Assembly: GCA_947624285.1 (NCBI GenBank) | Contig: CANQJS010000003.1 | Coordinates: 121,405-185,404 of the forward strand | DNA: 64,000 bases | DNA from: an uncultured Clostridia bacterium | GTDB taxonomy: Bacteria; Bacillota; Clostridia; Oscillospirales; Acutalibacteraceae | Direction of reading: 5' to 3' | Part shown: in pieces, positions 52,727-62,700 of the stretch | How positions within the stretch are numbered: position 1 is the first letter of the stretch | Layout: the number at the start of each line of letters is the position of its first letter | Position numbers and translations under genes: made by a program | The notes under the pieces: generated by a model | What the model was told of the DNA's origin: nothing | What the model saw: the letters and a program-made list of their open reading frames with translations, nothing else | Databases searched by the model: none

Positions 52727-53500
52727 ATGTTATTCAAACCGGAGTATGATGAAAACGGAAAAAAAGTGCTCTGCGAAATGCAGGGCGTAAATTCCGAAAT
52801 GCTTATGGATATTTATGTAAAAAAGCTTAAGGCGGGCGAGGCGCTGGAGATTTTTGAGGAAAATAACGAATGCGCCGTGCTTTTGCTTTCGGGCAAGGTG
52901 AATTTTGCCGTGGGCGGCGAAATAAACGAAACATGCGCAAGGAAAAATCCGTTTGAAAAAACGCCATATGCCGTTCATTTTCCGCACGGTGTAAAAGCCG
53001 TAATCACCGCCGTCGAGGATAGCGAGGCGCTCGTTCAGCAAACTGATAACGACAGAAGCTGGAAGCCTGTTTTCTATAATCCCGAAAACTGCCTTTATCA
53101 GGAATTCGGCAAAGGTCAGTGGAACGGCACGGGTCATAGGATAGTCTCCACAATGTTTGACCTCGACAATGCCCCTTATTCAAATATGGTTATGGGCGAG
53201 GTGTTCAATCAGCCGGGTCGCTGGTCGTCATATCCGCCGCACCACCACCCCCAGCCGGAGCTTTACTATTATCAGTTCGATCATCCGGAGGGCTTCGGAG
53301 CGGGATTTGAGGGCACAACGCCTTACAGAACGGAAAACGGCTCGTGCCTTTGCATAAGGGGCGGCAACGCCCACCAGCAGGTAACCGCGCCGGGCTATGA
53401 GATGTATTATGTGTGGCTCATAAGGCATCTTGACGGCGACCCGTGGGATAAAACACGCATTTATGTTCCCGAATACGAATGGCTCGCAAACGCTGATTGA
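52727..53500 (+). CDS. iolB: 5-deoxy-glucuronate isomerase (IolB family)
   Basis: Bicupin of 257 residues. The signature W-S-S-Y-P-P-H-H-H and Q-P-E-L-Y-Y-Y-Q-F (His and Glu metal ligands) and H-Q-Q-V-T-A-P-G-Y are typical of IolB, which converts 5-deoxyglucuronate to 5-keto-2-deoxygluconate in inositol catabolism. No other iol gene is in the window and its partner gene is a lipase-like hydrolase, so the substrate may differ. Confidence 0.85.
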   Translation: MLFKPEYDENGKKVLCEMQGVNSEMLMDIYVKKLKAGEALEIFEENNECAVLLLSGKVNFAVGGEINETCARKNPFEKTPYAVHFPHGVKAVITAVEDSEALVQQTDNDRSWKPVFYNPENCLYQEFGKGQWNGTGHRIVSTMFDLDNAPYSNMVMGEVFNQPGRWSSYPPHHHPQPELYYYQFDHPEGFGAGFEGTTPYRTENGSCLCIRGGNAHQQVTAPGYEMYYVWLIRHLDGDPWDKTRIYVPEYEWLANAD

Positions 53501-53517
53501 TATGCTTTAATATTCCA

Positions 53518-53549
53518 AAGGCTCCCGTTCGGGAGCCTTATTTTTTTTT
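53518..53549 (+). terminator. Terminator after iolB
   Basis: AAGGCTCCC-GTTC-GGGAGCCTT (53518-53539) followed by A and nine T. Confidence 0.94.
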
Positions 53550-53604
53550 GCAAAAACGGCAAAAAAACAGGGGAACATTGATAAAATTTAAACAAAGATA
53601 CGAA

Positions 53605-53641
53605 AATTGTGATAATTCGCACACTAAATTGTGACAATTCG
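53605..53641. promoter_or_regulatory. Paired palindromic operator upstream of the giant gene
   Basis: AATTGTGATAATTCG (53605-53619) and AATTGTGACAATTCG (53627-53641) differ at one base and start 22 bases apart, two helical turns. The second contains the perfect palindrome AATTGT-G-ACAATT. They end 24 bases before the -35 of the promoter, a position suited to an activator. The regulator is unknown. Confidence 0.6.
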
Positions 53642-53664
53642 TAACAAAATATGCTTTCGGCATA

Positions 53665-53693
53665 TTGAAATAATTTTTTCTCTTTGATAAAAT
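53665..53693 (+). promoter_or_regulatory. Promoter of the giant repeat-protein gene
   Basis: TTGAAA (53665-53670), 17-base spacer, TAAAAT (53688-53693), 67 bases before the ATG. CGGAGGG serves as ribosome site. Confidence 0.7.
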
Positions 53694-53760
53694 GAAGGTT
53701 GGATTATAATCTCTTTTTATACTTGTTGTAAAAATTTATCTGCTCGGAGGGATTTTTATA

Positions 53761-56700
53761 ATGAAAAAATCTATGAAAAAGTCCGCTAAAATACTGCTTG
53801 CGGGCGTAATATCGGTTGTTGTTGCAGCTGCCGCGATGGGAGGATATTTCGCGGCGGCTTATAATGCCGATATAGCATCAGACTTGAAAGGAGCTATGAC
53901 TGCATACGAAAGCAAGATGGCGCAGGGCAAGGCATATACAAATATGCCCGCGGCTTATAAAGCCTATGTCGCCGCGAGCAAGCTTTACGATAAGTATTAC
54001 TACGGCAGAGATGATTCTGTCGAAAGTCAGCTTTCTGGAGCCGCCAACACCCTCCGTCAGGCGACTGATCAAATGGTCGAGTGGACTGCCATCAAATATA
54101 CCGGCGCGGCAAACCTCGACGGCGGCGAGCTTATTTGGGATCCAACCAATACATCTGCCACATACGCCAATACTAAGGATTATTATCCGAATGTTGTATG
54201 GGTTCAGCCGGGCGGCTATATAGACTCTGGCGGCGCAAGCGCTTACGGTCGATACGGCAATAGCGGCAACGATGTAAATAACGGCGAAGCGCTCATGGCA
54301 ACCAATGTGTACTACCCGATGTATGTTCTTGTTTATGACGGTGACGCACAGCCGGGCTTCCCGATTATGATAAAAGGCGCAGGTCTTCATAAAAACGGCA
54401 CTATTTTTGATTCCTATGCAACCAAAACAAGAATATTAACGGCAGCTTCCGTTCAAAACAGTGACCTTGCTTTAACACGAAACTGGGGCTCAGGTCACGG
54501 CGGCACGCTTGATTTCGCTTGGAACTATACCTCATCGGCTTCAAGCCTTTCTTACAGTACCGACGAAAGAATGCCCGGCGCCGTAGAGAGCAAGGTTAGA
54601 GAAGGAGCTTCCCGTGCCACGGGTACTGCCACGCTCCACACTTACTTCTATTCAAATATTGTTTACTATACAGGAAATATGAGCGGAAGCACTTATTATC
54701 AAGCTATCACACCTCATATAAAAATAACAGGTGACAGCGAGGGCATAAACGCCACTAACTGGAATACAGATCAAGTTTGGGATAACGATTGCACGCAAGA
54801 AATATATGTTATCAACTACAAAGTCCTCAAGGACGCTATAAACAACGCTTATAACACTTATAAAACTTATTTCTCCGACATTACAAACTACCGAGAAGGA
54901 GGAATACCCGAAACCATTTTCACCGCGTTGCAAAACGCAATGAATTTCGATTATAACTCTCTTTTCACCACCGACAATTATGCAGATATTTCTGGCGCTT
55001 TATCAAATTATGAGACTCAGGTTTCCGGTTTGGTAAATGCCTTAAATTCAGCCGCCTCAACCACTCCCACGGCGGATAAATACAATGACCTCCGCAACGC
55101 TTTTGATACGGTTTATCCCACCCACGATCAATGGTCGGGGCAGAGCGAAGAGGCGAAGCAGGCAGAATTCTGCCTTCCCCGCTGGAAAGAATTTGAAGCC
55201 TCCGTTGCCACCGCGCAGGCAACTATCAAAGCCGGAGCGGACAATGGCTATAACGATCAGGCCACCGCAAGCAGCAACGCAAGCGATATGACCGATAAAT
55301 TCTCAAAGATACGCACCCACGGCATTAATAATGGAACAGAAGAAAATAACGAGGTAGAAGTTCCCGGCACCTGCACACAGGCGGGAAGCTATAAAGAAGT
55401 AACATGGTGTTTGGATTGCATGACCATGATAGCCGAAAGCGAAGATAAAACAATCGAGCCGTGCGGTCATGTATTCACAACTCATAACGGAACTCCCGCC
55501 ACCTGCACGCAAAACGGCACGCTTACCTATTACGAATGCACCCGCAAAGGGGCGGTAGACGAATTCCATATCCCCTGCCGAGGTCAGGATGAAAGCGCGC
55601 CCGCAAAGCTCTATGCCGATAACGACACCAAAACCACAAATGAAATAACCGACACGGTAGATTACGCCAAAGGTCATCAGCTTGAGACGAAGCCCGCCGT
55701 GCCCGGCGCAAGCTGCCTTGACAGCGGCACGAAGCAGTATTATGAGTGCTCGGTATGCTCCGAAAAATTCCTCAATAATACAGATGAAGAAAAATTCCAA
55801 GAAAAAGGCGTTGACGATGCCGCTCTCGTTTCCGACCCGGTAGGTCACCAACTTCAAGAAGTGCCTCAGCAGGAGCCCACCTGCACGGAGGACGGCGTAA
55901 AAGAGCACTGGCACTGCAATGTCTGCAACAGGAATTTTGAAACCAACGATACAATGGCGAATACCGATTATGACACGGTGATTCCAAAGACGGGTCATAA
56001 CAGAAAGCATGTTGAAGCTGTTGCCGAAACCTGCCTTACGGACGGCGTTCAGGCTCACTGGGAATGCCAAAACGCGGGCTGCGGAAAATGGTTTACGGAT
56101 GATACGGATGAAAGCGTTCTCACCGAAGAAGAGCACGCCACACTCACGATAGCGAAACACCATATTATGGAGCCGGTAGCTCAAAAGGACGCAACCTGCA
56201 CGGCAGACGGAAACAATCTGTATTACAAATGCACCAGAACGGGCGAAGGCGCATGTAATAAATTCTATAAAGATATAGACGGCAATACCGAAACAACCGT
56301 TGAAAAAGAGACCATAACGGCGCAGGGGCATCGGCTTACCGAAACTCCGGCGAAAGCGCCCTCATGTATAGTGGACGGAAACAAGCAGTACTGGACTTGC
56401 GAAGTCTGCTCTATGATACTGCTCAGTGAAGATAAATTCGCGGAGTCGGGCGTTGAAAAAAGCGCAACGGTCAATCCCAAAATAGGGCATACATTTACCG
56501 AAGAAATGCATTTTGCGTACACTGCGCCAAACTGCGGGCAGACCGGTAATAAAGAAGCGTATGTCTGCACGAGGGACTCAAACGGCTGCGGTTACAAATA
56601 CTATGCCGATAAAGATAAGTTCACAACAAATGAAATACCGGAAGACGAGTTCTATATTCCGGCGTTGGAGCACGAATTCGGCGAAAGCGGAGAGCTAAAG

Positions 56701-59700
56701 AAAGCCACCTGCACGGTAGACGGTCAAAAGGCATATAAAAAATGCACCAGGGAAGGCGGCTGCGGTAAGTATTACGCGCCCACGGCAGAGCCCAATACTC
56801 CTCAAGATGACGCCATCGGCACAACGACAGATGATCTCAAGATAAAAGCCCAAGGTCATAAATTCAATCCTACTGCGGATAATAAAGCCGTGAACCCAAC
56901 CTGCACCACGGACGGAAGCAGAGCTTATTGGGTATGCCAAAATGTGGACAGCGATACGCTTGACGCTTGCGACGAGTGGTACAGCGAGACGGATACATGG
57001 AATCCAACGGTTATCGCGAAAGATAATGTCACTATCCCCAAGTTGGGGCACACCTTCACCACCAAGAAGGAGCTCGTTCAGGCAACATGCACCGCGGACG
57101 GCACAAAGGCTTATTGGCAGTGCACAAGAGGAGCCAACGGCTGCGGAAATCTTAAATTTGACCCGACTGCCGCTGCGGAATCTTTGAGCGGTGGTAAATA
57201 TCTCATCGATGTCTCCCAGAAGCTGACGGACGACGATTTGAAAATACCCGCGGCGGGTCACAACTTTGTACAGCAAGACTCTAAGCCGGCAACCTGCCTT
57301 GAAGCGGGATATAACACATATTGGAAATGCACAAGAGAAGCAACAACCGATGTAAAGGCGGGCTGTGAAAAGCTCTTTAGCAGCAATGAGCATCAGTCCA
57401 CGGATGAGGATGTTATAAGCTCCCCGTCCGAAAACCCGATACCGGCGAAAGGTCACAAATTCGAGGAGGTCGACAAGCACGATCTTGTGCCGGCAAGCTG
57501 CACCACGGAAGGCAAGCAGGCTTATTGGCACTGCTCCAACGGCTGCGACCTTGACTTCGCGCCGAATGCAAGCGCCAACGAGCCTGAGGAAAAAGCGATA
57601 AAAGAGCTCAAGATAGACGCGCTCGGTCACACCTTCGCTGAGGAAGGCAAGCACGAGCTTGTTCCCGCCACCTGCACAACCGAAGGCACAAAGGCTTATT
57701 GGCAGTGCTCAACGGACGGCGGCTGCGGGCTCAAATATGCGCCGGATACCGAAACCAATGCGCCTTTGGAACAAGCGATAAGCAATACCACGATAGATGC
57801 TCTCGGTCATAAATTTGAGGCCGGTGACAAGCACGATATCGAAAAGGCAACCTGCCTTACGAACGGCACAAAGGCATATTGGCATTGCTCCAACGGCTGC
57901 GATCTAAACTATGCGCCGGAAACAAAAACCGATGCGTCTTTGGATCAAGCGATAGAAAATCTCACGATAGAGGCTCCCGGTCACCAATTCGGCAAGGTAA
58001 CTCCCGAAGTGGCGGCAAGCTGCGCAGCCGCCGGCACGCATTCATATAAGGAATGTACAAGAACGGAAGACGAGCAATATAAGCCGTGCAGCGACACAAC
58101 TCTCAAATTCCCCGCGGAAAGCGGAAATAAAGCTCAGCTCAGCGAGGCATACGATGAATCAACAATCGTAATTCCGAGGCTTCAGCATACTTTCAGCGAG
58201 GTTGGAATTAAGAAAGCCACCTGCACCGATACGGGCACAAAGGCTTATCTGCTATGCACAAATGAGGGCGACACCGGCTGCGGTAATAAGAAGTACCCCA
58301 TCGGCACCGAAAAAACCGCCGATGTCTCCAAGGCATACGAAAACGACTCTGCTCTTGAAATTCCCGCGGCGGGTCATGAGCTCACCAAGCGTGATGGCAA
58401 AGACGCCACCTGCACCGAGGCGGGATATAATGTATATTGGGAATGCACAAGAGCTGCATCGGACGAGGCTGAGGCAGGCTGCGGCAAGCTCTTCAACAGC
58501 GATGCCGGAAACGGTCTTCCCGAAAATGTTATCGAAAGTCCTGATAAGAATCCCATTTCCGCAAAGGGTCATGTATTCAAGGAGCATGAAAGGGTAGAGG
58601 CGCAGTGCCTTAAGGACGGAAATCAGCTTTACTACACCTGCGATAATTGCGAGCTTTATTTCCTCAGCAACGGTAATAATCTTGATAAAGACGGCGTAGA
58701 TTACGATTCACAAATCAAGATAGAGAAAACGGGGCATTCTTTGGAAAATGTTCCCTACCAAGCCGCAACTTGCGTAGATGACGGCGTAAACGAGCATTAT
58801 CTCTGTGATAAGTGCAACAGAAAATTTGAGGAAGAAGACAATTACTGCGATGTGGATTACGACACCGTAATTCCGAAAAAGGGTCATGTATTTAAAGATA
58901 CAAGCGCAAAGCTTGCCACTTGCACGGAAGAAGGTATGCTTCCTCACTTTGAATGCGAAAACTGCCCGCTTCTGTTCACAACAAAGGACGATCTTTACGA
59001 TCCCGTAGGAGTGGATGAGAGCACGCTTCATACTACGGCGCTGGGCCATAAATTCGAGGAAAGCGACAAGCACGAGCTCGTTCCGGCAACATGCGTTACG
59101 GACGGCACAGTGGCATATTGGCACTGCTCCAACGGCTGCGACCTCAACTATGAGCCGGATACCGAAAAAAATGCGCCTTTGGAAGACGCGTTAGATAATC
59201 TCACGATACCGGCGACAGGCCATAATTTCAAGGATGACGACAAGCACATTCTTGTTCCGGCAACCTGCACAACGGACGGCTCGGTGGCATATTGGCACTG
59301 CTCCAACAGCTGCGGACTCGACTTCGCGCCGAATGCCGGAGACAAAGAGCCTCTGGATCAGGCGATAAGCGACACCAAGATACCGGCGTACGGTCACACC
59401 TTCAATGATGACGACAAGCACGAGCTTGAAAAGGCAACCTGTATCGCGGACGGCACAAGGGCATATTGGCAGTGCTCAACGCACGGTGGCTGCGGTCTCA
59501 AATATGAGCCGAAAGCCGCTGAGGATTCTTTGAGCGACGGCAAATATCTCATCGCTATCGATCAGGCAAAGACGGACAGCGATCTGAAAATAGAAAAAGC
59601 CGGTCATAATTTTGAATCGAAGGGCTCTAAAGCGGCAACTTGCCTTGAAGACGGCTACAATGAATATTGGCAGTGCACAAGAGAGGCATCGGACGAAATT

Positions 59701-62700
59701 GCCGCCGGCTGTGAAAAACTCTTTAGCAGCGAAGCGCATCAGTTCACGGATGAGGATGTTATAAGCTCCCCGTCCGATAACCCGATAGCGGCGACAGGTC
59801 ATAAATTCGATGAGGGCGACAAGCACGAGATCGAAAAGGCAACCTGCACAACGGACGGCAAGCGCGCTTATTGGCACTGCTCCAACAGCTGTGGTCTCAA
59901 CTATGAACCGGAAGCCGCTCAGGATTCTTTGAGAGACGGCAAGTATCTCATCGCAATCGATCAGGCAAAGACTGACGACGATTTGAAAATAGAAAAAGCC
60001 GGTCACGAATTTGTATCGAAAGGCTCTAAAGAGCCAACCTGCCTTGAAGACGGCTACAAAGAATATTGGCAGTGCACAAGAGAGGCAACGGACGAAATTG
60101 CCGCGGGCTGCGATCAGCTCTTCAAGGGCACCGGCAATAAGTATGATAATACAGATGTTATAAGCGCCCCCGAGGAAAACTCGATATCGGCTGTCGGTCA
60201 CACCTTCGCGCCCGGCGACAAGCACGAGCTTGTTAAGGCAACATGCACCGAGAACGGCAAGCAGGCTTATTGGCAGTGCTCAACGCCCGGCGGCTGCGGA
60301 CTCGACTATAAGCCGGAAGCCGATGCCAAAGCGCCTCTTGATCAAGCGATAGGCGATCTCACGATAGCGGCTGAGGGTCACAATTTTGTAGGCGGCCATC
60401 ACGAAAGGCAGAATCCCACCTGCACCACGGCGGGCGAGGAAGAATATTGGCAGTGCCAAAATGTGAGCGACGACACGCATGACGCGTGCGGCGGCTGCAA
60501 GTTCGGCTCCGACGATACGAAAGCCGATCCGAAAACCGCGCTGACAAGCACGGAAATTGCCGCTGTTGGCCACATTTTCCCGGATAGCCCGACACAGCCT
60601 CTCGAAAAGGCAACTTGCACGGAAAACGGCAAGTATGAATATTGGCAGTGCACCAGAGTAAGCGACGGTCAAATAGACGGCTGCGACAATAAGAAGTATA
60701 CCGATAACGCAACAGACACAACGAATGTGCTTTCAAATGAAGTTATTGAGGCTCCCGGTCACAACTTCGCCGCATTAACTCCCGAAGTGGCGGCAAGCTG
60801 CGCCGCGGCGGGCACGCATTCTTATCTGCTCTGTCAAACGGAGTCAAGCGCATATGTTGACGCCTGCGGTGGTAAGAAATATCCCGAGGGAAGCGACAGC
60901 AAGACCGCCAATAATCCTTACACGGATGAGACGATCGAGATAGCAAGACTTGAGCATAACTTTGACACTCATGAAATTGAGAAAGCCACCTGCACCGATC
61001 CCGGCACAAGGGCTTATCTGCAATGCACAAATGCGGGCGATACAGGCTGCGGTAATAAGAAGTATCCCATCGGCACCGAAACAACCGCCGAGATCACCGA
61101 GGCATACGAAAGCGACGCCGTTCTTGTGATTCCGGCTGCGGACCATGTTCTCACCGAGCAGGATGGCAAGACGCCAACCTGCACCGAGGCGGGATATAAT
61201 GTATATTGGAAATGCACAAGAGAAGCATCTGACGAGGCTGAGGCAGGCTGCGGCAAGCTCTTCAAGAGCAATGACGGAAACGGTCTTCCCGCAAATGTTA
61301 TCGAAAATCCCGAGGATAATTCCATTCCCGCCAACGGTCATGCATTCAAGGAGCACGCAAAGGTAGAGGCACAGTGCCTTACGGACGGAAATCAGCTTTA
61401 CTACACCTGCGATAATTGCGAGCTTTATTTCCTCAGCAACGGTAATAATCTTGATAAAGACGGCGTAGATTACGATTCCCAAATCAAGATAGAGAAAACG
61501 GGTCATGAACTGCACAATGTTCCCTACCAAGCCGCAACTTGCGTAGATGACGGCGTAAACGCGCATTATCTCTGTGATAAGTGCAGCAGAACATTTAAGG
61601 ATAATGACGAATTCTGCGATGAGGATTACGAAACCGTAATTCCGAGAAAGGGCCATGTATTTGTAGATACAAAGGCAAAGCTTGCCACCTGCACGGAAGA
61701 CGGTATGCTCCATCACTACGAATGTGCTAACTGCGAGCTTCTGTTCTTCACAAAGACTGATCCCTACGATCCCGTAGGAGTGGATGCGGATTCGCTTCAA
61801 ACTACGGCTCTCGGTCACATTCTCGAAAAGAGAGACGCGGCTGATCCCACTTGCACTCAGGCAGGCCACGAGGAATATTGGGAATGCACAAGAGACATCA
61901 ACGGCTGCGGCCATACGCTGTATTCCAAGGAAGCGGCAGACGGTGAAAATCAGGAAGATTTCAAGATCGATGCTCCTGTTCCGATAGATGCCAAAGGTCA
62001 TGTATTCAACGAGGTTGGGGAAGTTCCGGCAAAATGCACCACGGACGGCACCGCTCGTCATTACACCTGCGAAAACTGCGAAAGAATATTCCTCACAACG
62101 GAAGGCAATGAAACGAGCGAGGACGGCGTAGAGCCGGAGGATCTTGTTCTCCATATGACGGGTCACAGCTTCACACCTGAGGATGCGACCCCCGCAACCT
62201 GCACCTCATCGGGTATTTACGCTCATTATTCCTGTGAAAACGGCTGCGGTAAGGTATTCCTTGATAACAGTGAGGATAATAAGTATAAAGACACAAGCGA
62301 CAATATCTTTGAGCCGGCTCTCGGCCATGAATTAGAGCTTGTAGACAGTGTTGACGCCACCTGCGTTGACGCCGGCACAGAGGCTTATTACAAGTGCACA
62401 AGAGAAGCAAACGGCTGCGGCGGTATGCTCTTCTCAAAGAAGGCTGCGGACGGCGAACGCCAGGATGATTTCAAGATCGACGCTCCTATAGCTATACCGG
62501 CAAACGGTCATAGCTTCAGCAAGGTCGATGAAGTTCCTGCCACATGCACAAAGCCCGGCACGGCGCTTCACTACACTTGCGCAAACTGCGAGCTTAAGTT
62601 CACAACAGACGAAAATAAATTTGACAGAGTCGGCGTGGCGGATGAAGATCTCGTTATAGACGCTTTGGGTCATAATTTCCGCGAGGTCGAAGAGGTACCT

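Noticed and set aside
53605..53641. Rex or CRP binding sites
   Set aside because: The half-sites TTGTGA lack the matching TCACAA partner at the required distance.
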